Positions 55,298-64,000 of a DNA stretch of 64,000 bases are shown here, in pieces. The position numbers were made by a program, and so were the translations under genes. Position 1 is the first letter of the stretch; each line of letters begins with the position of its first letter. This DNA comes from Karstenula rhodostoma CBS 690.94. Taxonomy: Eukaryota; Ascomycota; Dothideomycetes; Pleosporales; Didymosphaeriaceae. The stretch spans positions 1,198,057 through 1,262,056 of the forward strand of contig MU001502.1 of NCBI GenBank assembly GCA_010093485.1. Reading direction: 5' to 3'. Under the pieces are notes generated by a model. The model was not told where the DNA came from and did no database searches. It saw only the letters and a program-made list of their open reading frames with translations.

Positions 55298-56520
55298 ATG
55301 TCCACAACGGCGGTCGAGACGACAAAGGTACAGACCGATACAAAGAAGGACTACAGTCAATACGACTTCGCAAACCTCGAGCCATACATCCACCCACCAG
55401 AAACTAAAGATGATCTCCCGTGGTCAGAGCTCGTAACGCTCGATCTTGAAGACTATGCCCGCCCCGGTGGAAAGGAACGTTTAGCCAAACAGCTTGAACA
55501 CGCTGTACACCACGTTGGATTTGTAAGCAGAATACATGCCTGCTGAGGCAACAGGGACAAATCCAAATGCTGACGTTCCACTAGTTCTACGTGAAAAACT
55601 TTGGCTTGACCCAGGAGCAGATCGACCAGCAATTCACGCTAGCCAAGCATTTCTTCGAGCTGCCGACCTCGGAGAAAGAAAAATACGAATGCAACTACGC
55701 CGAAGCAGACTACAATGGCTGGCGGCGTCCTGGCAGAGCCCTGACCGCAAGTGCGAAAGACAATGTCGAGATCTTCAATATCCCAAAGTTCATCGATGAC
55801 TTCAAGGGCAAGTACAGTTACCCGGACCTGCTGGAAGCCCACATCGACGAGATCGAGGTCTTCCAACGCGCACTCCACGCCAACGTCGTCCTGCCTCTCC
55901 TACGCCTCTTTGCCATCGTGCTGCAGTTGCCAGACGAGGAGTATCTGGTCAAGCAGCATACGTTTGAGAAGAAGTCGGAAGACCACTTCCGCTACATGAT
56001 CTACCACCCGCGGACGGACGAGGAGTGGGCTGCGGCGAAGAACGGTGCGACGGGCGGCCACACGGACCTGGGGACGGTGACGCTGCTCTTCCGGCAGCCC
56101 ATTGCCGGACTGCAGATCCTCGGCGACGACGGAAACTGGACGTGGGTGCAGGCTCAACCGGGAACCATCACCGTCAATCTCGCGGACACGATTTCGCACC
56201 TCACCGGCGGCTGGCTCAAGTCGTCGGTGCACCGCGTTGTCGCGCCGCCGCAGGACCAGCGCGCGTTCAACCGAACTGGGCTCCTGTACTTTGCGCGTCC
56301 GCACAACGATACTAAGTTGATACCCATCACTGACTCGCCCGTGCTGGAGAAGGAGGGCGTCAAGCCGCGCTTTGATACCATTGTGACGATGGAGGAGTGG
56401 GTTAAGGCGAAGCAGACGCTGCAGCTCAATCCGGAGATCGCGGCGAAGAGATGGGCAGAACGGGGCGATGGGAAGGTGGAGGTGTTGGCTGGGTTTCACG
56501 ATCAAAGGTACAAAGAGTAG
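55298..56520 (+). CDS. 2-oxoglutarate/Fe(II)-dependent oxygenase (IPNS-like)
   Basis: Exons 55298-55522 and 55585-56520 give 386 aa. The N-terminal lid (DIOX_N-like) runs from the start to about residue 175. The Fe-binding triad is visible: His234 and Asp236 in GGHTDLGTVTLLF and His291 in SSVHRVV, with Arg305 (FNRTG) in place of the usual RxS for 2-oxoglutarate binding. The fold and length match isopenicillin-N-synthase-like oxygenases of fungi, which often act in secondary metabolism or catabolism of small molecules. The substrate is unknown. The intron has a GTAAGC donor and an ACTAG acceptor. It lies divergent to the Liz1-like transporter. No break seen. Confidence 0.85.
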
Positions 56521-56679
56521 GGAGTTTTTAAGAAGCATTCGGAATGAAAGAGCCCGCTGCACATTTTCCTCCGTGGTGACGTTTGCTTCTCATTTTCTGG
56601 TCGAAGTATCATGTGAAAGAGACTGCGTGCACCATAAAGAGACCAGATTTTGTAGTACCAGTGACTACGGTCTACCTAG

Positions 56680-57339
56680 CTACAAGACAAGCAAACCCAG
56701 AATTCCAGCAGCCGCCATTTGAATGCTTCCCATTGGCCCACCTGCTACAGCAGCGCCATCGAACTGGCTGGAAGTAGCTGCAGCGCTCTCAACCGAGTTC
56801 GCAACAGGAGCGGTCCCCGTTGTCGAGGCCGCGCCGGTAGTCTCAGCAGGAGGGGTAGTTGGTTCGGCTACGCCAGAGGGACAGTGCCAGTGGTCGCCGT
56901 GGGGCTCACACGTAGACGCTGTAGCCTCATGATGGTGTTCATCCTCGTCGTGATCATGGTCCTCGCCTGTGGCTGTGGCAGTGGTAGGGGGAGGCGTTGT
57001 TGGCTCTGCTACACCGGACGGGCAGTGCCAATGATCTCCGTGGGGCTCACATGCCGTGGCTTCGGTTGTTGCAGCACTCGCTGAATTTGCAGTAGAGACA
57101 GCAGCCGTGGCAGTTGCTGAGGCCCCTGTCTTTGCGGACTCGGCTGGGGGCGTCGTGGGCTCGGGAACGCCTGAAGGACAGTGCCTGAAGCAGCAATCAG
57201 CTCATGGGTTCCTCAAGATATATTCCGGTACAACACACCAATGGTCTCCATGAGGCTCACACGCAGCTCCGGTAGCCGAAACGGTGTCCTGGGCAAGAAC
57301 AACAGCAGCCGTGGCGAGGAAGTAGGTCAATAATTTCAT
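56680..57339 (-). CDS. Secreted His/Cys-rich repeat protein, GPI-anchor-like
   Basis: Exons 57339-57239 and 57184-56680 give 201 aa; donor GTGTGT, acceptor TTCAG. A signal peptide (MKLLTYFLATAAVVLAQ) is followed by three identical copies of CEPHGDHWHC at residues 27-36, 79-88 and 126-135. Each is followed by PSGV and then EPTTPP, with Ala/Thr/Ser-rich linkers between. An acidic His block (EDHDHDEDEHHH) lies at 108-119. The C-terminal residues (SQFDGAAVAGGPMGSIQMAAAGILGLLVL) look like a GPI-attachment signal. The intron splits the first motif inside its Trp codon. Paired Cys and several His suggest binding of zinc, copper or nickel at the cell surface. I do not recognise a named family. Confidence 0.75.
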
Positions 57340-58134
57340 ATTGACGGTCTAATCGAAGTGCTGTTGCCTGAATCGAGATGATTGAGTAGATTCGACAATT
57401 GTTTCGTGTTTGAAACTGACAGATGACAGTATAATGCCTTTTTGTAGGCTATAGCGGCAGGTACAGTACCGCGGGCCAAGAAGGCGGGTTTGCTTGGCGG
57501 TGGACATCGTGGTACTCAATTGCTCGGCGGAACAAGCAGATTCGACTTGTATGCAGTATTCCTCGTAAATCTCTTCACGAGAAGATACCCAATGACCAAT
57601 CGGTCGTCTTGATCATTTTGGCGGCCGGTGCGGCGTGGGGTGGCGTTCTGCTGGAGCTGAGATTTATCTCGTGTACCTTCCCTTTCCACACAACATCCCC
57701 CTGCTGGACGTCATACTCAGGACATTTTGAGCGAATATTCAAGATCCTTTGCCGAGATTTCAGGAGAATCTATTCCTCTGTTGATTCGTATGGAAATGAG
57801 AAGATAGATATGTCAAGCCCAACCTTGTGCTGCTCAAGCTCATCTCGAACAAAAGCTTGTACAACTTATGCATACGCGAATTTAGGTGGCAAAATCGATC
57901 TCGGTCGCTATCTTCGTCGGTGTGTATGATCTTGTCAGGACTATGGGTCGTAGTCGATCCCCGTCGTGCCTGTCGGGGACCGTTTGCGATAAGATGTGCG
58001 GCTTAGGCTTTGAAGCGAAGCCTCAGGCAACCGAAGACGCCTACAAGATGAGTGGCACCCTCCAGGCGTCCTATCTGGTGCTTGACCCTTCTTCGATCGC
58101 ACAAGGAGTAGCCAAACGCATACGGTATTTTCGA
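57340..58134. other. Intergenic region
   Basis: Promoter of the His/Cys-rich gene and 3' side of the regulator gene. No gene or clear site seen. Confidence 0.5.
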
Positions 58135-59139
58135 CTAATTCGAGTCGTTGGGAAGAGCAGCACTACCGTTGTGCGCCATGGCCATCATAGACAGGAAGGT
58201 GTCTCCACAAAAGGTCGAATCTACAGCCTTCATCATCCCACCAAACTCGTGGAGGGATGTAAGTTGGGTGCCGACCTTCTTTCCCGTCCCTGATCCGGCA
58301 GCGGCAATCCAAGCTTGCGGTGACTCGGCCATCCACAGTCCAGGCCGACTGTCGAAAGGCAGTGATTCAAGCAGTAGCCAGTTCGAGCAATACCCGTGCT
58401 TCCATGCATTGAAACAGCATATGAGGACGTAGGCCATGACAATCGTCCGACGTATGGTCTCTGCAAGAAGCCATTGCTGCCATGGCGTCCTGCCTTTCAA
58501 TATCTCTGCACTCACGATACTGAGAAGATGCTGAGCCCAGATCTCTGCAACCTTCAACCACGGCTCAGCTATCTCCCGGTTGACAGGCTGCTCGGATGTA
58601 GACAGCGGTGCAGCGAAGACCAGAAGTGCTTGCAGAGCAGTCAATTCCTCTTCTAGAGGCACTGCACCGACATCAATTTCTGCGAGGGTCTGAAGGTCGA
58701 TGAGTGACATGGCGCTGTCTAATGGACTTCGAATCATGGACAGGTATGACCGACCCGTTCGTATCTGAAGCTTCGGATGGATGAAAGTGGCAGGACGCAG
58801 AGACGTAACCATTTCTGGGACGTTCATGAAACATTGCTGGATTATTTCTTGGGCCTCGTTGTGTCCAGGTGGACAGAAGGAGGGGTCGAGGTTGTTCCCG
58901 AAGTGCTTGTTGTAGGCTTCTGCGCGGTCAAGGAGACAGTAGCCCGTGGTATCAAACCCTATGCCCTTAAGGAGTAAGCTAGCGGAGCATTTCTCATCTG
59001 CATCTGCACCACTGAGCGGCTGGAGGTCGTAGGTACAAGTAAGGCCCCTCTGCACGCAACGTGCGCAGCTGGGAAGCTGGACAGTGCAGTGGCGTTTCGA
59101 GCTGGCACAGCTACGACACGATTTACGGAGCGTTGCCAT
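58135..59139 (-). CDS. Zn2Cys6 fungal transcription factor
   Basis: Single exon, 334 aa. The N-terminus holds the zinc cluster (MATLRKSCRSCASSKRHCTVQLPSCARCVQRGLTCTYD), spaced C-x2-C-x6-C-x6-C-x2-C-x6-C. There is no long coiled coil after it, and the remainder (helical, EELTALQALLVFAAPL and WQQWLLAETIRRTIVMAYVLICCFNAW) is a short activation/regulatory region. It is small next to typical family members of 500-800 aa, but small members occur near metabolic clusters. A single zinc cluster with CGG-type half sites is the usual DNA contact. It is divergent from the epoxide hydrolase gene and may control it. The frame is open and complete. Confidence 0.85.
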   Translation of the reverse strand: MATLRKSCRSCASSKRHCTVQLPSCARCVQRGLTCTYDLQPLSGADADEKCSASLLLKGIGFDTTGYCLLDRAEAYNKHFGNNLDPSFCPPGHNEAQEIIQQCFMNVPEMVTSLRPATFIHPKLQIRTGRSYLSMIRSPLDSAMSLIDLQTLAEIDVGAVPLEEELTALQALLVFAAPLSTSEQPVNREIAEPWLKVAEIWAQHLLSIVSAEILKGRTPWQQWLLAETIRRTIVMAYVLICCFNAWKHGYCSNWLLLESLPFDSRPGLWMAESPQAWIAAAGSGTGKKVGTQLTSLHEFGGMMKAVDSTFCGDTFLSMMAMAHNGSAALPNDSN

Positions 59140-59635
59140 GTACGGACCGGAAGATGGGATAGCTAAAGAGTGAAGTGAAGTTTGAGTGTGCTGTGTCCGT
59201 CAGATGAGATGAGAATGCGCCGGCGGCCGGCCTACAAGGTAGGGGCCGCTGGTGAATCCTTCGCTAGGCTATAGGTGGCTAGCGTGTATTTTCAACCTGA
59301 TTATAAATAATCACCGTTCAGCGAACCCCAATCAGAAGGTTTAATTGCTTGGGATTGATCTCTTACATAGATCGAACTCGGCCGACGTACTGTGGTGACT
59401 GAGTAGAGCTACAATGCGTTTATGAAACAGATACATCTCACGTGTTCCCGACGGTACATCGTGAGGGTCGAAAACCACGAGCCAGGAAGAGAAAAAGGTC
59501 GTGAATACATAGGTGATACGCACACCATGACTCGCGTCGCCCCTCACCCAAGGTAATTACTAGCATCATCTCCACAAGGCACGACATCATCAGCGCACGC
59601 AACAACAAACATCTACCTATCCCTCGATATTCAAA
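59140..59635. promoter_or_regulatory. Divergent promoter region of Zn2Cys6 gene and epoxide hydrolase
   Basis: 496 bases. A GC-rich run at 59217-59232 (GCGCCGGCGGCCGGCC) carries overlapping CGG and CCG half sites of the kind bound by Zn2Cys6 proteins. This is a candidate site for control by the adjacent regulator, not a proven one. Confidence 0.35.
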
Positions 59636-60920
59636 ATGACCGACATCCGCCCCTTCACCCTCGCCATCCCCGACGCCCGCCTCCAGCACCTCCAGGAAAA
59701 ACTCGCACTAGCGACGTTCCCCGACGAGCTCGAAGACGCAGGCTGGGAGCACGGCGCGCCTCTAGCCGACATCAAGCGGCTCGTCCACCACTGGCGAACA
59801 ACCTACAACTGGCGCCGCCACGAAGCCTCCATAAACGCGCTGCCCAACTACGAAACCCGCATTGATGTTGACGGCTTCGACACCCTCGACATCCACTTTG
59901 TGCACCAAGTTTCGCCCAACGCTAATGCCATCCCCCTCCTCTTCGTCCACGGCTGGCCCGGCCACTTCCTCGAAGTAGCAAAGCTCCTCCCGCTCCTCCG
60001 TGCCAGCGAGCAGAATGGCGGTCCCGCATTCCACGTCGTCGCGCCGTCGCTGCCGAACTTCGGCTTCTCCAGCGTTGTCACGAAGAAGGGGTTCGGCATG
60101 GCGCAGTATGCAGAGACGTGCCACAAGCTGATGCGCAAGCTGGGGTACGAGGACTACGTGAGCCAGGGCGGGGATTGGGGCACCTTTATCACGCGGACCA
60201 TGGCGATGCTGTACCCGGAGGCACTGAAGGCGACGCATATCAACATGGTGGCGTGTCAGCCGCCTTACAGGAACCCGCTTGCGCTACTCACGCTAGGCTT
60301 CAAGTATCTCACGGGCACGTTCAGTGAGGATGAGAAGGCGGGGTTCGAGCGCACGCAGTGGTTCGAGAAGCACGGATCTGGGTACTTCAAGATTCAGAGC
60401 ACGAAGCCGCAGACGGTCGGGTATGCGTTGGGTGACAGTCCTGTCGCGCTGCTGGCGTGGGTCTATGAGAAGCTGCATGATTGGACTGACAGCTATCCGT
60501 GGACTGACGACGAGATTCTGGATTGGATCAGTGTGTATTGGTGGAGTCGGGCGGGGCCTGCGGCCAGCGTGAGGATTTACTACGAGGCGGTGAAGGGGGA
60601 GTATACGGCCGCGAGGACATACGAGACGTGGATACCGAACGTAAAGCTTGTAAGTCAATATCTACGCCTCGGAAGGATCGCGTAGGACGGGGCTAACTTG
60701 GTACGCTTTTTAGGGCTTGGGTTATTTCCCAAAAGAACTGGCATTGCTTCCGAAGAGCTGGGCCCGGGCTTTAGGACCAATTGTGTTTGTGTCGGAGCAT
60801 AAGAGTGGTGGCCATTTTGCGGCATTTGAAAATCCAGAGGACATCGTCGGCGATCTGAGGCTGATGTTCGGAAAGGGTGGCGGTGCATTCGGCGTCGTTG
60901 AGAACAAGCATGGCTACTAG
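59636..60920 (+). CDS. Epoxide hydrolase (alpha/beta-hydrolase, EHN domain)
   Basis: Exons 59636-60649 and 60714-60920 give 406 aa. The N-terminal EHN region begins MTDIRPFTLAIPDARLQHL with the family's WRHEASINALPNYE (about residues 59-73). HGWPG at 105-109 is the oxyanion motif. The nucleophile is Asp180 in QGGDWGT, the expected type for epoxide hydrolases, and the histidine lies in SGGHFAAFENP near the end. Lid tyrosines (YKLHDW- and YYEAVKGEY-like blocks) lie between. The enzyme opens epoxides to vicinal diols, as in detoxification or tailoring of metabolites. The substrate is unknown. The intron has a GTAAGT donor and a TTTTTAG acceptor. Divergent from the Zn2Cys6 gene. Confidence 0.88.
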
Positions 60921-63900
60921 TGAGCGGGAGGCTGGGAAAAGATAAACAACGTGGAGTGTCTGCGTAGCAGCAAATGCTGGGTTGCTTTCCCAGCCGAAGT
61001 CCGACTATTCTTAGCACAATCAACATCGACTAGGCAACAAAGGACTTCTTGTTGTTGTTGCTGGCTTGTTCAACCGCGTTTTAGCCTTCTTCACATGTAG
61101 GGTTTTTCATGTAATATCGGCGCCGTCACGGTTAAGGCGTATGATCCCAACCCTCCCAGGCCCAATATGACGGACATCGGCGTCGGAGACCGACATATCG
61201 GCCATCGGGGTGAGTAGCGTCCACTCAGCAACGGATGGCGGATGGAAAATCAGCAGGTATTCCATGGTACATGCTGAAACACGTACGCATATGCGTTCCT
61301 GAAGACGGTACTCTATTGCTGGGTTCCGACACGAGCGGGCAGAGGCGCCAATAGGAGTCAACAGTCCCGTCGACGATGTATATGCGCTACGGTTGCTGGG
61401 TTCGAAATAGCGACGTTCGCAACATGATGGACAGTATGGGACGCCAGTAAACACGCCAGAAAGATGTTGAAGGGGATAGCGTGGTAATTGGTCGGCACGG
61501 CTCGGGGGCTTGAGGGGTGATGTTTGGCAGTCAAACTGGACTAAACAACGGCGAGGGCCAAGCTGCTTTGCATTCTATTGTGTTTTCTTTATTGGAAAAG
61601 TCAATGAGAACCCAAGACCCTTTACATACCTGCCATAAGCAAGGGTGGCGTGCAACGGGACCTACAGTCCTTCCATGTAACAATGAATGGCGCCGGCTTG
61701 TTGGGACTGACAGTGACGGAATGGTACCGTGAACAAAGAACCTTGCGAATAAGCTTTTCGGGATAAGCTCGACCATGCTGAAAGGTTTTGTACTACCACG
61801 TTAAAGATGGCGGAACATTGTTCGCAGCCACCCTGAAGTTGACGTGAGCGGCGCGGGTCTGTTTGACCACATCTGACACGCCACGTTCCAATATACTGAT
61901 TTCGGTGATGATTCAGGCAAGAGCGGCAAACATGGCCTCTGCCAATTGTTTCCCATGACGTATCGAGAGGCGAATCGCGATAGTCAACTGCCGTGATCGA
62001 TTGTGATTATGGAAGAGGAGTAGTCCACGGCATGGACGCCCGATGTACCCCAGGGACACGCCGATGCACGGTTCCGATCCGATCTACTTGTGGACTATTC
62101 GACATGACAAGGACCGGCTGCTGGGATCTACATGCACCTAGAGGACGTTGCTGTAAGTGAGGTGAACGCATCTGGGATTGCCTCTGTAGACGTTCGAATA
62201 GAACAAGTGAACGGCAACGAGGTGTGATGCTTGACCATCTCCCTACTCAGGGATCGACTTCCCTTGACATAAGCTGACGAAGCACAGTTATGCCTGGACG
62301 TGGAGATATCGATCTTGATGCGGTTTACGCTGAGCGCCGTGGGATCGTGACTGCAGTGGCGCGTAGACTAAGCCAAGGATGGAAGCCATGTCTTTAGATT
62401 AGTTGCATGACAGGCGGGCAGTTTCTCCCCATCGTGGAAACTAGTCCAGGGCGCCTCGCACACTGAGTCAACAAGTACGATTGGAGTCGTTGCCCGAAAC
62501 AGTAGTCAACGTAACCGCCATGAGCATCGCTGCCTCGGGTGCTACCGGTGGCTTCTTTTGCAAGTAAACTTCGCGCGATGACACAGTGGTCAACGTTTCG
62601 TGCAACGCGGCGAGTGTGCAAGCACCAACGAGACGGCGTCGGCGGCGCAACCATTCGGCCCGTTCGAGTGACCAAATCTTTTGCGCCCTCTTCCTAAGAT
62701 GAGAAGTAATGTCTCGACCACACAACCAGATTGTCGTTCATCTTGCGTGCCGTCAGGATCACGGGGCATTATCATAGCTGCCGCTCGATACGGATGCTCT
62801 CCATTCATTGACACGGTCGCTAGCTGGTGGCAAGCAGACCCCGCCGTTCGGGGGAATGTTGACTCGTGGGTCGCTCCCCTGAGTGCCAACGGGAAGGTGT
62901 TCAACATCCTACATGAACCGTTCCGGGTGCGCGCACTGTTTCGTCATGTGCCACGGCATGCTCGGTAATGAGCTTTTGCTACCTTTTGGGCCAGGCTCGA
63001 GGTAGGCTGGCAGCGCCACAGCGGTCCTGGCGGTAATGCTGCGTGCGAGGTACAGGAGCGAGGAGTGACTGCGTGCGACTTGGGCCGACGTCGTGCAGCA
63101 TGCGCGGAGTGCTTGCGTGCCAACTGTGAGTTGGCGGGGCGTGTCTAGACCGCAAGGCATGATGGATGCGGGCGGGTGTTGAAGACGGGGCGAGGAAGAG
63201 GCTGGTGCTGTGAATTGTGAGTCTGTCAACCAAGGAACAAGGAACAAGGGGCCCTCCCGCGCTCGGACCAGCTCCTGCCTCCCACACGGCAGCGCCTTCC
63301 CAAACCCAGAGACGATCCTTCCCTGGCGGCGGGACGGCCAATGAGAAGCCGGCCGCACCAAATTAGCTCATCAAACACCGCACTTGCAGCGTCGCCCGCA
63401 TCTCATTACCGCCTCCACTCCTCCTCGAATGGATGGCTGACGGCCGTTTGCACCCGCGACGGGCGGCTGTTGATGCGACTGTTGATGCGACTGCGAGGGC
63501 GGGAATTTGCCAGCTGGCTGCAGGCGCTGCGTAGGTTGTGTTGCCGCGGTTGTGCCTTGCAGAATGTAAACACGCCCTTGAAGGCGGGTGAATAAAGACC
63601 CCCAGCTGCCTGCTGCTCCCGGCGCGCACTGAGATTAGATTGCCCCCAGGATCGCCCAGGACCCCGACCAGGAAACAGGACGCAGGAACAGGAAGGCTGC
63701 AGGCGCATCCGCGAGATTGACTGTGGCTGCCGTCTGTTTCACGTTTGCTCTACCCTCGCCTAATCTTAGACCCGTTAAAACCACCTGCGCTCCCGGCCCC
63801 GTGGTGCTTCCCCATCTCTTTGATCTTCTCACTCCTTTGTCGATCAGCGATCTTCTTTGTGTAGCTTGTCTACCAGGAACCCACACTCTTTTCCAGTATC

Positions 63901-64000
63901 CCACCTCAGTCATTCATTGGACCCCAAGTGCGCCAAAGCCGCACCCGACTGCAACGTCCGCTCAACCACCGCGTAAGCCTCCCATGGTCCACACTTTCTC
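60921..64000. other. Long intergenic region, 3.1 kb, ending in a leader
   Basis: No supported gene. Overlapping open frames on both strands at 62394-62968 and 62909-63913 lack motifs and compete with each other. From about 63720 the plus strand is pyrimidine-rich, as in fungal leaders. The first clear ATG (63984, MVHTFS) runs off the window, and GTAAGC at 63974 may be a leader intron donor. The next gene probably starts just beyond the window. Confidence 0.55.
63720..64000 (+). promoter_or_regulatory. Pyrimidine-rich leader of a gene that continues past the window
   Basis: CT-rich tracts such as CTTCCCCATCTCTTTGATC precede an ATG at 63984 in a fair context (CTCCCATGG). A donor-like GTAAGC at 63974 lies before it. 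The product cannot be identified from six codons. Confidence 0.35.

Noticed and set aside
62394..63913. Overlapping frames on both strands in the last 2 kb
   Set aside because: Several frames of 80-150 codons compete on both strands in GC-rich sequence. None has recognisable domains.
1..64000. CRISPR arrays, rRNA operons, intact transposases or reverse transcriptases
   Set aside because: None was seen. The eukaryotic gene structure also makes CRISPR arrays unexpected.

Overview
The window is nuclear DNA of a filamentous ascomycete (Pezizomycotina; a Dothideomycete is likely but cannot be proved from sequence alone). The evidence is: many short introns of about 46-60 bp with GTAAGT-type donors and CTAAC/CTGAC branch sites; fungal protein families such as Zn2Cys6 regulators, DUF7730-like and fucose-lectin-like proteins, Gyp7 and Mso1; and a short TA-rich island that looks like repeat-induced point mutation (RIP). 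I find no rRNA, no complete tRNA, no CRISPR array and no intact transposon. All exon limits were read by eye from splice signals and reading-frame continuity.

Layout. 0-7 kb: a broken 3' gene end at the window edge, an RBR-type E3 ubiquitin ligase gene with an apparent frame break, a decayed tandem copy of that gene's tail, and an MFS transporter. 7.8-9.5 kb: a secreted serine carboxypeptidase. 10-19 kb: two core genes head to head, TSC2/tuberin (minus) and the importin-alpha exporter CSE1 (plus), with the TA-rich island between them. 19-27 kb: an AlaX-type tRNA-editing protein, a DUF7730-like protein with a GC-AG intron, an internally deleted thioesterase remnant, an amino-acid permease with a one-base frame break, and a nine-exon P450 divergent from the permease. 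27-40 kb: Mso1, Gyp7, two unrecognised proteins, a DUF2011-like protein and mitochondrial sulfide:quinone oxidoreductase. 40-48 kb: a membrane-anchored lectin-like protein, a PcRGLX/YetA-like polysaccharide lyase and an astacin-like metalloprotease. 50-61 kb: an accessory group with two MFS transporters, a 2-oxoglutarate/Fe(II) oxygenase, a histidine/cysteine-rich GPI-type surface protein, a Zn2Cys6 regulator and an epoxide hydrolase divergent from that regulator. 61-64 kb: no supported gene, ending in a pyrimidine-rich leader of a gene that continues beyond the window.

How genes work together. TSC2 (Rheb-GAP, TORC1 control), CSE1 (nuclear transport), Gyp7 (Rab-GAP) and Mso1 (exocytosis) are housekeeping genes. 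The carboxypeptidase, polysaccharide lyase and metalloprotease form a secreted degradative set. The 50-61 kb group resembles a small catabolic or tailoring neighbourhood with transporters and a local regulator but no polyketide or peptide synthase in view.

The most unusual item is the small secreted protein at 56,680-57,339. It carries three identical ten-residue Cys/His motifs plus an Asp/His-rich linker and a GPI-like tail, and looks like a surface metal-binding protein. Other points for follow-up are the frame breaks in the E3 ligase and permease genes, the truncated E3 tail copy, the 19-base G tract inside a coding region, and a 151-bp foldback element near 42.3 kb.
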